In this document: piece after piece, positions 1 to 8,822 of the stretch
Numbering within the stretch: position 1 is the first letter of the stretch
How the letters are laid out: each line of letters begins with the position of its first letter
The notes under the pieces: model-generated
What the model saw: the letters and a program-made list of their open reading frames with translations, nothing else
Database searches by the model: none
What the model was told of the DNA's origin: nothing
NCBI RefSeq assembly: GCF_049680855.1
Contig: NZ_JBMPGS010000002.1
Coordinates: 62,001 to 126,000, forward strand
Reading direction: 5' to 3'
DNA length: 64,000 nt
DNA from: Salinimicrobium sp049680855
GTDB lineage: Bacteria > Bacteroidota > Bacteroidia > Flavobacteriales > Flavobacteriaceae
Position numbers and translations under genes: made by a program

Positions 1-1386
1 ATAGCACTTATTAGAGCTTCTAATAATGCAGACGAGGCGCGTGCTAAATTGATCGAACGTTTTGAACTTACAGAAATTCAGGCCAAAGCGATTGTTGAAA
101 TGCGATTGAGACAGCTTACAGGTCTGGAGCAGGATAAGTTAAGGGCAGAATATAATGAGTTGATGGCTACCATTGAAGATCTTAAAGATATTCTTGCGAG
201 AAAAGAGCGAAGAATGCAGGTGATCAAGGATGAGCTGCTTGAGGTAAAGGAAAAATACGGTGATGAAAGACGCTCTACAATAGAATATTCCGGAGGAGAC
301 CTGAGTATGGAAGATATGATCCCCGATGAACAGGTGGTCATTACAATTTCTCATGCAGGCTATATTAAACGAACTTCACTTACTGAATATAAAACCCAGA
401 ACAGGGGAGGTGTGGGACAAAAAGGATCTACGACCCGAAATGAAGACTTTCTGGAGAACCTTTTCGTAGGAACAAATCACCAGTACATGCTGTTCTTTAC
501 AGAAAAAGGTAAATGCTTCTGGATGAGGGTTTTTGAGATCCCTGAAGGAAGTAAAACTTCAAAGGGAAGAGCAATCCAGAATCTTATTAATCTGGAACCA
601 GATGATAAGCTTAAGGCCTTTATTTGTACCAAAGATCTTAAAGATGAAGAGTACATTAACAGTCACTATGTAATCATGGCGACTAAAAAAGGGCAGGTTA
701 AGAAGACTTCTCTGGAGCAGTATTCAAGACCGCGAACCAATGGAATCAATGCCATTACCATTAGGGAAGGGGATGAGTTGCTGGAGGCCAGATTAACCAA
801 TGGAAACAGCCAGGTAATGCTCGCGCTTAAGAGCGGGAAAGCCATTAGGTTTGAGGAAAGCAAGACTAGACCAATGGGAAGAAATGCATCTGGAGTTCGA
901 GGAATTACCCTTGCTGATGACAAAGATGAAGTAGTTGGAATGATTGCCGTTCAGAATCCGCAGGAGGAAACAGTTTTAGTGGTTTCTGAAAATGGATATG
1001 GAAAACGTACTTATATAGACGATCCTGAAGATGGAGAACCAATCTACCGCATCACCAACCGTGGGGGGAAAGGAGTGAAAACTATTTCTATTACTCCAAA
1101 AACCGGAAGTCTTGTCGCTATCAAAAACGTCTCAGATCTGGATGACCTTATGATCATCAACAAATCAGGAATTGCCATTCGAACTTCTGTAGATAGCTTG
1201 AGAGTTATGGGCCGGGCCACTCAGGGGGTAAGACTTATAAATCTTAAAGGAAACGATTCCATTGCAGCTGTTGCAAAAGTAATGAACGAAGAGGAAGACG
1301 TAGAGAACGTTTGTGATCAGGAAGAGCTTGATATGACAGGTGACAACCAGGATGGCACAACTATTGCAAATGATAGCGAAGAATAA
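1..1386 (+). CDS. gyrA: DNA gyrase subunit A, C-terminal part (5' end outside window)
   Basis: The reading frame is open from base 1, so this is the 3' part of a longer gene; 461 residues are visible. They cover the end of the breakage-reunion core (an IERFELTEIQAKAIVEMRLRQ segment) and then the six-bladed C-terminal pinwheel that wraps DNA. A GyrA-box variant, QNRGGVG, lies at about bases 397-417, which identifies gyrase rather than topoisomerase IV ParC. The blades repeat motifs such as GYIKRTSL, GQVKKTSL and GYGKRTY. The protein ends in an acidic tail typical of GyrA. Gyrase introduces negative supercoils using ATP together with GyrB. A TPR protein gene follows after only 22 nt. Confidence 0.97.
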   Translation: MALIRASNNADEARAKLIERFELTEIQAKAIVEMRLRQLTGLEQDKLRAEYNELMATIEDLKDILARKERRMQVIKDELLEVKEKYGDERRSTIEYSGGDLSMEDMIPDEQVVITISHAGYIKRTSLTEYKTQNRGGVGQKGSTTRNEDFLENLFVGTNHQYMLFFTEKGKCFWMRVFEIPEGSKTSKGRAIQNLINLEPDDKLKAFICTKDLKDEEYINSHYVIMATKKGQVKKTSLEQYSRPRTNGINAITIREGDELLEARLTNGNSQVMLALKSGKAIRFEESKTRPMGRNASGVRGITLADDKDEVVGMIAVQNPQEETVLVVSENGYGKRTYIDDPEDGEPIYRITNRGGKGVKTISITPKTGSLVAIKNVSDLDDLMIINKSGIAIRTSVDSLRVMGRATQGVRLINLKGNDSIAAVAKVMNEEEDVENVCDQEELDMTGDNQDGTTIANDSEE

Positions 1387-1408
1387 GTCAAATACAAAAC
1401 CAAGAAAA

Positions 1409-2665
1409 ATGAAAACACGAATTTTAACGGCGGTACTAGCTATGTTTACTGTCGTGGCATTTGCCCAAAAGAAAGAAATACGCAGGGCCGGAAAAGCCGT
1501 TGAAAAGGGCGAATGGCAGAAAGCAAAAGATTATCTGAATGAAGCAGAAGCCGAATTGGCAGGAGCTGATGAAGATGAAAAAGCCGATTACTACCTTTAC
1601 AAAGGTTATGCATTAATTGGTAATGGTGAAAACGTACCGCCTCAGGATCTGTCTGCGGCTACTGAAGCTTTTAAACAAGCTCAGCAGTTAGGACATGATG
1701 AAGCGGCTCAGGGAATCACTGCTGCCAGTAACGCCTTGGTGAATGCGGCTATTGCAGATCAAAACGCAAAGAATTTCGAAGGTGCTGCTGATAAGCTTTA
1801 TGAAAGCTATGAATTGAATAAGCAGGACACGCTATACCTATACTACGCTGCTTCAAACGCAGTTAACGCAGGTAATTATGATAAAGCTCTAGATTTTTAT
1901 GAGACATTAAAAGATCTTGGTTTTTCCGGAGAACAAACAGAATATACTGCTGTAAATAAAGAAACAGGAGAGACCGAAGTGATGACCTCTAAGGAACAGC
2001 GTGATCTTTTTGTGAAAAGTGGTGATTATACAGATCCACAAGATCGGAAGACCGAATCAAAAACTGGGGAAATTGCTAAAAATGTTGCCTTGATCTACAT
2101 GGAAAAAGGAGAAAATGAGAAAGCTGTGGCTGCTATGGAAGATGCTAAAAGGGAAAACCCGAATGATGTTGCTCTCTTGCAATCTGAAGCAGATATGTAT
2201 TATTCCATGGGAGATATGGAAAAGTATCGTGACATCATGGAGCAGGTAGTTGAGCAGGATCCGGAGAATGCTGTACTTCTTTACAATTTGGGAGTAAGTT
2301 CTGCCGAGCTTGGTGAAAGAGATAGAGCAATTGAATTTTATAAGAAGGCTTTAGAACTTGACCCTGAAATGACAAATGCCAGAATTAACATTGCCCATGT
2401 AATTTTGTCTAGAGAGCAGCCAATCGTTGAGGAAATGAATACACTTGGAACAAGTGCTGCAGAGAATAAGCGCTATGATGAGCTAGCAGAAGAACGACGT
2501 TCGGTATATCGTGATGCTATTCCTCATCTTGAGCAGGTTCTGGAAAAAAATCCGGACAATGTAGAGGCGGCAAGAACAATGATGAACATATACTATCAGC
2601 TAAACGAGCCGGAAAATGCTGAAAAGATGAAGCAGAAAATTGCTGAAATTGAAGCTCAACAATAA
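1409..2665 (+). CDS. Secreted tetratricopeptide-repeat protein
   Basis: A 418-residue protein with an N-terminal signal peptide (MKTRILTAVLAMFTVVAFAQ) and helical TPR units through most of its length. The clearest are near the C-terminus, for example NAVLLYNLGVSSAELGERD followed by AIEFYKKALELDP. The open frame extends upstream to base 1340 inside gyrA, but only the ATG at 1409 puts the signal peptide at the N-terminus, so I choose that start. It follows gyrA by 22 nt and is probably co-transcribed with it, an arrangement familiar in Flavobacteriaceae. TPR proteins are scaffolds; no partner can be named from sequence. It is probably periplasmic. Confidence 0.88.
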   Translation: MKTRILTAVLAMFTVVAFAQKKEIRRAGKAVEKGEWQKAKDYLNEAEAELAGADEDEKADYYLYKGYALIGNGENVPPQDLSAATEAFKQAQQLGHDEAAQGITAASNALVNAAIADQNAKNFEGAADKLYESYELNKQDTLYLYYAASNAVNAGNYDKALDFYETLKDLGFSGEQTEYTAVNKETGETEVMTSKEQRDLFVKSGDYTDPQDRKTESKTGEIAKNVALIYMEKGENEKAVAAMEDAKRENPNDVALLQSEADMYYSMGDMEKYRDIMEQVVEQDPENAVLLYNLGVSSAELGERDRAIEFYKKALELDPEMTNARINIAHVILSREQPIVEEMNTLGTSAAENKRYDELAEERRSVYRDAIPHLEQVLEKNPDNVEAARTMMNIYYQLNEPENAEKMKQKIAEIEAQQ

Positions 2666-2680
2666 GCACTAGAATTTGTA

Positions 2681-2718
2681 AGCATAAAAAAACCCGCATT
2701 TGCGGGTTTTTTTATGCT
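2681..2718. terminator. Bidirectional intrinsic terminator
   Basis: Perfect 18-bp inverted repeat (AGCATAAAAAAACCCGCA / TGCGGGTTTTTTTATGCT) with a 2-nt loop. It has a GC-rich core and A/T tracts on both sides, so it can terminate the TPR gene on the plus strand and the convergent C40 gene on the minus strand. Its last base is also the first base of the minus-strand stop codon. Confidence 0.92.
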
Positions 2719-3467
2719 TATATGATTTTTTTAATCACTCTTAATTTGTGAGTGTGCCGTCTAAGTTCGGCATTGTAAATTCCGGAGTGGTCGATTCTAT
2801 CTACTCTCACTTTTCCGAAGGCGTGGATGATATAATTATTATGCATCATTAGGCCCACATGATTAATTATGCCTTCTTTGTCATCAAAAAATGCCAGATC
2901 TCCTGGTTCACTTTCTTCAATAAAACTAAGGGATTCCCCTTGTTGCGCCTGTTGGGCTGCATTCCTCGAAATTTGATAACCACTAAGACGATAAACCATT
3001 TGTGTTAGGCCACTGGCATCTATGCCAAAAGGAGATTTTCCACCCCATAGGAATGGCGTATTTAAATATAGAAATGCTGTTTCCAGTAATTTTGTTTTAG
3101 CAGTTTTTCCGCTGATTTTCTTTCCGTCGTATTTATGTGCTAAAAATGAATGAAAATTTATTACCGATCCCAGTGGAATCGGTAATAAATTTTGCTTTTC
3201 ATCAAAAATTAATTCAACCAGGTCTGCCGAAAATACCGGTTCTGCCGCATCAAATTTCGAATAATTCTCTTCAGAAATAAGAAGATATTGACTGTTGTTG
3301 ATCCAACCTTCAAAAAGATCATGTGCAACCCTAATTTTTGACCATTTGTCTCGGTTTTCGAGCACTTTAAAATGTTCTCCATATAAGAGCTGGCTGGTCA
3401 TTTCACTGCGTTCCGAAGGCTCTAATCTAAGGGAGACTGCACTTAGGTTGCAAATTCCGTATTGCAT
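2718..3467 (-). CDS. SH3 / NlpC-P60 (C40) family protein with the catalytic Cys replaced by Ala
   Basis: A 249-residue protein with an N-terminal SH3-like region (about 1-65, with GEHFKVLENRDKWSKIR) and a C-terminal NlpC/P60 fold (about 120-249). Active family members cut peptidoglycan stem peptides using Cys in a D-C-S-G motif plus two His. Here the motif reads GIDASG, so Ala151 sits at the Cys position (codon GCC), while the candidate partners His203 (INHVG) and His215 (IIHAFG) remain. No signal peptide is evident. It may be an inactive peptidoglycan-binding or regulatory paralogue. It lies 17 nt downstream of the thiolase gene on the same strand and probably shares its transcript. The family assignment is firm; inactivity is inferred from one residue. 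Confidence 0.85.
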   Translation of the reverse strand: MQYGICNLSAVSLRLEPSERSEMTSQLLYGEHFKVLENRDKWSKIRVAHDLFEGWINNSQYLLISEENYSKFDAAEPVFSADLVELIFDEKQNLLPIPLGSVINFHSFLAHKYDGKKISGKTAKTKLLETAFLYLNTPFLWGGKSPFGIDASGLTQMVYRLSGYQISRNAAQQAQQGESLSFIEESEPGDLAFFDDKEGIINHVGLMMHNNYIIHAFGKVRVDRIDHSGIYNAELRRHTHKLRVIKKII

Positions 3468-3484
3468 GAAGAATCTTTTGAAAA

Positions 3485-4666
3485 TTAGCTCCTTTCTACC
3501 ACTATTGCTGAAGCACCACCGCCGCCATTACAGATTGCAGCAGCCCCAATTTTCCCATTGTTTTGTTCTAATACATTTAGCAAGGTAATAAGTATTCTTA
3601 CTCCCGAACAGCCAAGAGGATGTCCCAAAGAAACGGCACCACCGTTTACGTTTGTATTCTTATCTGTTAATCCTAGTATCTTCATGTTCGCCAGGCCGAC
3701 AACAGAAAATGCTTCATTAAATTCAAAATAATCTACTTCTTCTTGTGAAATACCTGCTTTTTTCAATGCTTTCGGTAATGCTATAGCCGGTGCAGTAGTA
3801 AATTTGTTTGGATCTTGCGCTGCATCAGCGTAACCTTTGATCGTCCCAAGGATCTTTAATCCCATTTCCTCGGCTTTTTCTCGGCTCATAAGCACAACGG
3901 CACCGGCACCGTCGTTAATAGTAGAAGCATTTGCAGCAGTTACCGTACCTTCTTTGGAAAAAGCGGGCCTTAGGGAAGTAACCTTGTCAAGATTGACTTT
4001 CTTATATTCTTCATCTTCTTTAATAACCAAAGCATCGCCTCTTCTTTGGGGGACTTCAACAGGAACTACTTCGTTGTCAAATTTTCCTTCCTCCCACGCC
4101 TTGGCCGATCTCTGGTATGACTGGATAGCGAACTTGTCCTGATCCTCTCTTGTAAACTCATGCTCTACGGCACATTCGTCTGCACAAACTCCCATTGCCA
4201 TTTGCCCGTATACATCTGTCAGACCATCCTTCTGTAATCCGTCGATCATCGTGGCTGGCCCAAATTTCTGTCCGTTTCTTAAATGAAGATAATGAGGGAT
4301 CATACTCATATTTTCCATTCCACCGGCTACTATAATATCGGCATCTCCCAGCATTATAGACTGTGCACCTTGAGTGACAGCTTTCATGCCACTGGCACAA
4401 ACTTTATTAACTGTTGTACAAGGTACATTATATGGAATACCTGCACCTACTGCTGCCTGCCGTGCCGGCGCTTGGCCCGTTCCTGCCTGCACTACATTTC
4501 CCATGAGAACTTCTTCCACGAGTTCAGGCTTCAGGTTTATTTTATCAAGTGCTCCTTTAATTGCTATAGATCCAAGCTTGGTTGCCGGGACAGTCGATAA
4601 GCTGCCTAAAAAGCTACCAATTGGAGTTCTTGCGGCGCTTACTATTACTACTTCTTTGCTCATCAT
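3485..4666 (-). CDS. Acetyl-CoA C-acyltransferase (thiolase)
   Basis: A 393-residue type II thiolase of normal length. It condenses two acetyl-CoA to acetoacetyl-CoA, or cleaves 3-ketoacyl-CoA, in the cytosol. Catalytic features are visible: nucleophilic Cys90 in VNKVCASGMKAV, NEAFSVV, the GHPLGCSG histidine/cysteine motif and the C-terminal CNGGGGASA. The protein starts with MM; the second ATG at 4663 is equally possible. It is divergent from the 7TM-HD gene and is followed by the C40 gene. Whether it serves beta-oxidation or biosynthesis cannot be decided, because no other fatty-acid genes are adjacent. Confidence 0.95.
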   Translation of the reverse strand: MMSKEVVIVSAARTPIGSFLGSLSTVPATKLGSIAIKGALDKINLKPELVEEVLMGNVVQAGTGQAPARQAAVGAGIPYNVPCTTVNKVCASGMKAVTQGAQSIMLGDADIIVAGGMENMSMIPHYLHLRNGQKFGPATMIDGLQKDGLTDVYGQMAMGVCADECAVEHEFTREDQDKFAIQSYQRSAKAWEEGKFDNEVVPVEVPQRRGDALVIKEDEEYKKVNLDKVTSLRPAFSKEGTVTAANASTINDGAGAVVLMSREKAEEMGLKILGTIKGYADAAQDPNKFTTAPAIALPKALKKAGISQEEVDYFEFNEAFSVVGLANMKILGLTDKNTNVNGGAVSLGHPLGCSGVRILITLLNVLEQNNGKIGAAAICNGGGGASAIVVERS

Positions 4667-4748
4667 ATCTAATTTAGATTTCTATGGCGAATTTAATCAT
4701 TTTATGAGGAACAAACCAAGGTAAAGACTTTCAGCAGTGAATTTTTAG

Positions 4749-4756
4749 TACATTTG
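4749..4756 (+). promoter_or_regulatory. -7 box of the 7TM-HD gene
   Basis: TACATTTG matches the Bacteroidota sigma-A -7 consensus TAnnTTTG exactly. The last TTG of the box is in frame with the downstream gene and could be mistaken for a TTG start at 4754. Transcription would begin near 4761, which leaves the ATG at 4775 as the start. Confidence 0.6.
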
Positions 4757-4774
4757 AATTCAGCTAAAAATTAT

Positions 4775-6820
4775 ATGGAACGACTTGTAAATTTTCTCTA
4801 TAAGAACCAGGCCCTATTTTATAAAATTTTTTTATTTCTACTTACTACTTTCCTGGTTGTTTATTTGTTTCCGAAGGGAGGAAAATTTAAATATGAAATT
4901 CCACGTGGGAAGCCCTGGCAGTATGATAACCTTTATGCTCCCTTTGATTTTGCCATTCTTAAGACCCCACAGGAAATTGAAGCTGAAAAAGAACAAATCA
5001 ATGAAAGTCATATTCCATATTATGAATATGATGAGCAGGTAGTTGACAGCGTCAAAAAGGCCATTGCAATTGAATTTTCTGGCATATTTCCAGATTCTCT
5101 TCACAGGGTGCAGAAGAACCGTTTGCAGAATTTTGTAGAGGAGACCACCCAGAACATCTATAACTACGGACTCATTCAAGAAATCATTCCTGTAGGGGGC
5201 GAGGAACTGGTATATCTACGTAGGGGAAATGAAGCGAATGAAGTTTCCTACCAACATATTCTGAAACAAAATGAATTAAGGTCATTTTTGAATAGCAGGA
5301 TAGAAGAAAGGCAGTTGCAATTATTTCGCGATGAACTGCTGGGACTGTTTTTTAATTCTGTACGCCCTAATGTAAGTTATGATGAGGAGCTAACTCTTAG
5401 GGAGCTCGAAAGCAAGTACAACCAGATCTCCTATACCCGCGGAAGTGTAGAACGAGGGACCATTATTGTGGCTAAAGGAGAAATCGTGGAAGGCGATAAA
5501 CTTAAAATCCTAAATTCCCTCAAGGCTGAGTATGAATCGCAGGTATGGAGTGAAGCCAATTATAATTGGGTGATCTTTGGTTACAGTGTCCTGGTTTTCC
5601 TGGCTTTGCTGATGTTGCTCCTGTTTATCAGGAAATATAGACCAGATATTTTTCAAAATAACATCAAGGTTACTTTTATATTTTTCAATTTGCTCTTGAT
5701 GGTGCTTCTTACCATTGGAGTAATCAACTTCAATGTAAATTACGTTTACGTGGTTCCATTGTGTATTCTGCCCCTTACTTTAAAAGGCTTTTTTGATTCA
5801 CGTCTTGGGTTGTTTACTCATGTCATAACTGTGGTACTATTGGGCTTTGTGGTTCCAGACAGTTATGAATATATGTTCCTGCAAATCATTGCGGGGATCG
5901 TAACCATTCTTACAGTTTCTGAACTTTACAAAAGGGCAAATTTGTTCATCTCTGTAGGACAAATCACTCTTATCTATATTATTTCCTACTTTGCGTTTAC
6001 TATTATACAGGAAGGTGCAATTTCTGAAATTAACCCCGAAGTATTCCTTATGTTCCTTCTTAACGGATTGGCCACGCTGTTTGTGCAGCCATTGATCTAT
6101 GCTTATGAAAAAATATTCGGATTGGTTTCCGATATGTCATTGCTGGAGCTTTCAGATACAAATAGTAAGCTTTTAAAGGAGCTTTCAGACAAGGCACCGG
6201 GGACTTTTCACCATTCTCTCAATGTTGCCAATTTAGCCGAAGCTGCAGCCAATGAGGTTGGTGCCAATGCGATGTTGGTGAGAGTAGGAGCGCTCTATCA
6301 TGACATTGGTAAAATGAGAAATCCTACCTACTTTACCGAAAATCAAACGACATCTGTTAACTCTCATGATGAACTTTCTCCACAGGAAAGCGCACAACTT
6401 ATCATTGAACACGTAATTAATGGGATAGAAATTGCCAAGAAGAGAAACCTTCCAGACAGGGTGATCGATTTTATTCGTACTCATCATGGGACCACTACGG
6501 TATACTACTTCTTCAAGAAAGAACAGGAAACCAATGACAAAGTGAATCCTGAAGATTTTAGATATCCCGGACCTCTTCCTTTTAGTAAGGAAACCGCTAT
6601 TTTAATGATGTGTGATAGTGTGGAGGCAGCCAGTAGAAGTTTAAAAGAACCTACTGCAAAATTAATAGATAATTTTGTGGAAAAGATTATTAATAAGCAA
6701 ATGGAAGAGGAGCAATTCCTGAATTCGGATATTACCTTTATGGAAATTCAGCTTATCAAAAAGGTGCTGAAAAGGAAATTGAAGAACATCTTCCATTTGC
6801 GAATAGAATACCCGGAATAG
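4775..6820 (+). CDS. 7TM-HD (HDIG) membrane phosphodiesterase, PgpH-like
   Basis: A 681-residue protein: one N-terminal membrane helix, a large extracytoplasmic 7TMR-HDED domain (about 40-260), seven hydrophobic segments (about 265-450) and a cytosolic HD domain (about 480-680). Metal ligands are visible in TFHHSLNVANLAEA, LYHDIGK, the HH of THHGTT, and MMCDSVEA. PgpH, a characterised member of this family, hydrolyses cyclic di-AMP, so a role in c-di-nucleotide turnover and osmotic or cell-wall signalling is likely. I choose ATG 4775 over TTG 4754 because the TTG forms part of the -7 promoter box. Its 3' end converges with the GreA-like gene 5 nt away. Confidence 0.92.
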   Translation: MERLVNFLYKNQALFYKIFLFLLTTFLVVYLFPKGGKFKYEIPRGKPWQYDNLYAPFDFAILKTPQEIEAEKEQINESHIPYYEYDEQVVDSVKKAIAIEFSGIFPDSLHRVQKNRLQNFVEETTQNIYNYGLIQEIIPVGGEELVYLRRGNEANEVSYQHILKQNELRSFLNSRIEERQLQLFRDELLGLFFNSVRPNVSYDEELTLRELESKYNQISYTRGSVERGTIIVAKGEIVEGDKLKILNSLKAEYESQVWSEANYNWVIFGYSVLVFLALLMLLLFIRKYRPDIFQNNIKVTFIFFNLLLMVLLTIGVINFNVNYVYVVPLCILPLTLKGFFDSRLGLFTHVITVVLLGFVVPDSYEYMFLQIIAGIVTILTVSELYKRANLFISVGQITLIYIISYFAFTIIQEGAISEINPEVFLMFLLNGLATLFVQPLIYAYEKIFGLVSDMSLLELSDTNSKLLKELSDKAPGTFHHSLNVANLAEAAANEVGANAMLVRVGALYHDIGKMRNPTYFTENQTTSVNSHDELSPQESAQLIIEHVINGIEIAKKRNLPDRVIDFIRTHHGTTTVYYFFKKEQETNDKVNPEDFRYPGPLPFSKETAILMMCDSVEAASRSLKEPTAKLIDNFVEKIINKQMEEEQFLNSDITFMEIQLIKKVLKRKLKNIFHLRIEYPE

Positions 6821-6825
6821 GAATT

Positions 6826-7278
6826 CTAATACACCTTTACAACTTCTATTTTGTCATCTTTAAATGTGAACTCGTCTCCGGCTTTCTTGCCTTCCAGGTG
6901 TTCATAAATAGGCGCATCTGTGGATATTGCATAAACACTTGTACCATCTTCTAAATCTATTTGACCTAAGGGTACTGAGATATAGTAGAATCCTTTTTTT
7001 GTTTCTACCAGGCTGCCGGGACGTACGGTTTCGCTAATATGATTACGGTCCAGGTTAGCTAGAGTTTCCTTCATTTCGCGCGCATTGTCCAGGTAACCCG
7101 CATTTTTTTCATAATTGGTAAGCATCTCTCCTTTGTTGCCGTATTCATCAAAATCTGGATGCATTTTACTTTCTTCATTCTGGCCGCTTATTTCATCCAT
7201 TTTACCGCGGTATTTTTCAATTTGTTCATTGACAGAATCAAGACATTTGTTGAATAATTCTTCCTTATTAATGCTCAT
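6826..7278 (-). CDS. GreA/GreB-type transcription elongation factor
   Basis: A 150-residue protein with an N-terminal charged helical region (about 1-75) and a C-terminal FKBP-like GreA/GreB domain (about 80-150: PGSLVETKKGFYYISVPLG, later GKKAGDEFTF). Gre factors insert a coiled coil into the RNA polymerase secondary channel and stimulate cleavage of backtracked RNA. The helical part is less canonical than in GreA, so this may be one of the Gre-related variants common in Bacteroidota rather than the main GreA. Monocistronic; convergent with the 7TM-HD gene. Confidence 0.8.
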   Translation of the reverse strand: MSINKEELFNKCLDSVNEQIEKYRGKMDEISGQNEESKMHPDFDEYGNKGEMLTNYEKNAGYLDNAREMKETLANLDRNHISETVRPGSLVETKKGFYYISVPLGQIDLEDGTSVYAISTDAPIYEHLEGKKAGDEFTFKDDKIEVVKVY

Positions 7279-7361
7279 GTTATCGTTTTTTATAAATTTA
7301 TTGAACGAGCCTGGGAATAAAGAACAATTAGGAAAAGTTTAATATCCACTTCATTTCAATT

Positions 7362-7408
7362 ATAAGTTTTTAAGCTTATATTAATAAATAATAAGTTTTT
7401 AAACTTAT
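7362..7408. promoter_or_regulatory. Tandem palindromic operator upstream of the SatD-like gene
   Basis: Two 18-bp near-identical copies start 29 bp apart: ATAAGTTTTTAAGCTTAT at 7362-7379 and ATAAGTTTTTAAACTTAT at 7391-7408. The second is a perfect inverted repeat (8-bp arms, 2-nt centre); the first has one mismatch. They lie just upstream of, and would cover, the promoter of the SatD-like gene. That protein ends in a helix-turn-helix, so autoregulation is the simplest reading. Confidence 0.7.
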
Positions 7409-7413
7409 TTTTC

Positions 7414-7421
7414 TATATTTG
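7414..7421 (+). promoter_or_regulatory. -7 box of the satD-DUF3307 operon
   Basis: TATATTTG fits TAnnTTTG exactly and ends 4 nt before the ATG at 7426. Transcription would start at or next to the A of the ATG, giving a leaderless mRNA. Confidence 0.6.
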
Positions 7422-7425
7422 AAGA

Positions 7426-8094
7426 ATGGTAGCCATTATTACAGCAGATCTTGTTGATTCATCTCTCTATGAAGAAGAATTTTTGAACAGTGTGTTAAAC
7501 ACGCTACAGTCAGAATTTAAGAAAATCCAGCAAGAGCATGGGATCAAAAATGTGCAGTTCGAGATTTACCGGGGAGATAGTTTTCAGGGTATTATTCAAG
7601 ATCCTAAATGGGCATTACGTATGGCACTGCAAATAAAAACAGCTGTCAATCAAATTCCCTCCCGTGAAACGTCTTCGGGCAGAGCATTATCTAAGTTGGC
7701 CGACTTCAACTTGGCGCTGGGGATTGGATCATTAGATCTTCAGCGGGATTCTATTGCAGAATCAAACGGGCAGGCATTCCAGTTTTCCGGTAGGACCTTA
7801 GATGGAATGAAGTCGGAAACACAGCGTACAAAAATAAAAACCATTGATGAGGACATTAATGAAGAGTTCAATACAAGTTTCTTTTTAATGGATCTTTTAA
7901 TGGAAAAATGGAGTACGGCTTCTGCAGAGGTGGTTTATTACTTAATGCAGGGATTGAAGGAAAGAGAAATAGCGGAAAAATTAAAAATCAGCCAGTCGGC
8001 AGTAAATCAACGCAAAAAAGCTTCGGGCTGGGAAGCTATTGCAAAATTGGTTGAAAGGTATGAAAATGTTATGAATAAGAAGCTTCGCCCATGA
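7426..8094 (+). CDS. SatD-family protein with C-terminal helix-turn-helix
   Basis: A 222-residue protein. The N-terminus (MVAIITADLVDSS) matches the usual beginning of SatD-family proteins, which fixes the start. The central region (about 1-150) contains YRGDSFQG and LALGIGSLDL segments typical of the family. The C-terminus (about 165-205: LKEREIAEKLKISQSAVNQR) is a helix-turn-helix. SatD was named in a Streptococcus mutans acid-tolerance locus; its biochemistry is unknown. It overlaps the DUF3307 membrane protein gene by 4 nt (ATGA), a pairing seen in other genomes, so the two likely form a regulator/membrane-protein unit. Two palindromic operators precede it. Confidence 0.8.
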   Translation: MVAIITADLVDSSLYEEEFLNSVLNTLQSEFKKIQQEHGIKNVQFEIYRGDSFQGIIQDPKWALRMALQIKTAVNQIPSRETSSGRALSKLADFNLALGIGSLDLQRDSIAESNGQAFQFSGRTLDGMKSETQRTKIKTIDEDINEEFNTSFFLMDLLMEKWSTASAEVVYYLMQGLKEREIAEKLKISQSAVNQRKKASGWEAIAKLVERYENVMNKKLRP

Positions 8095-8822
8095 ATAGTC
8101 CTCTTCTCATCCTTATACAGTTATTGCTGGCTCATATTTTAACAGATTTTGTGCTGCAGCCAACTTCCTGGGTCGAGCACAAAAGAGAGCGAAAAGCCAC
8201 TTCAGGATACTTATATGTGCATTCAATCATTGCAGGGCTGCTCACTTATTTATTGCTTCAAAAATGGCATTTATGGCTCGTGCCTGTGGTGATAAGTGTG
8301 AGCCACTTTTTGATTGACTGGTGGAAACTTCAACAGAAAAAAGACAATCTCAAGATCTTTCTTTTAGATCAATTTTTTCACATGGTGGTCATTTTGATGG
8401 TATGGCTGGTTTTGGCAGATTACACTTCAGATGTACTTCCATTTTTGACGGGGATCATGAATTCTGAGCGTCTACTTCTTATTATTTCAGCTTATTTATT
8501 TGTCATTTTTCCGGTGGGTTTTATTATAGGAAAAGCAACTGCCCGTTGGCAAAATGAAATTAGTGATGTAGAAGAGAGAACGGGGCTTCAGGATGCAGGG
8601 CTGTACATTGGCATTTTTGAGCGCATCCTGGTACTTACCTTTATTCTTACGGGGTATTTTTCTGCCATAGGATTTTTAATCGCCGCAAAATCAATTCTTA
8701 GATTTAGTGATAAAACAGAAACAGGCGCAAGAAAGCAGACAGAGTATGTTCTTATTGGAACCTTGATGAGCTTTGCAATTACTATTCTCTTAGGTTTGCT
8801 CACATACCATATCACTTTCTAG
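8091..8822 (+). CDS. DUF3307 integral membrane protein
   Basis: A 243-residue, very hydrophobic protein with about six predicted membrane segments. The N-terminal half has the DUF3307 signature: AHILTDFVLQPTSWVEHKR, an HSIIAGLLTYLLLQ segment, and SVSHFLIDWWKL with conserved His/Asp in the membrane. The function of the family is unknown. It is translationally coupled to the SatD-like gene through an ATGA overlap, so it is probably the effector controlled by that protein. Its 3' end overlaps the convergent minus-strand gene by 33 bp. Confidence 0.82.
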   Translation: MNSPLLILIQLLLAHILTDFVLQPTSWVEHKRERKATSGYLYVHSIIAGLLTYLLLQKWHLWLVPVVISVSHFLIDWWKLQQKKDNLKIFLLDQFFHMVVILMVWLVLADYTSDVLPFLTGIMNSERLLLIISAYLFVIFPVGFIIGKATARWQNEISDVEERTGLQDAGLYIGIFERILVLTFILTGYFSAIGFLIAAKSILRFSDKTETGARKQTEYVLIGTLMSFAITILLGLLTYHITF

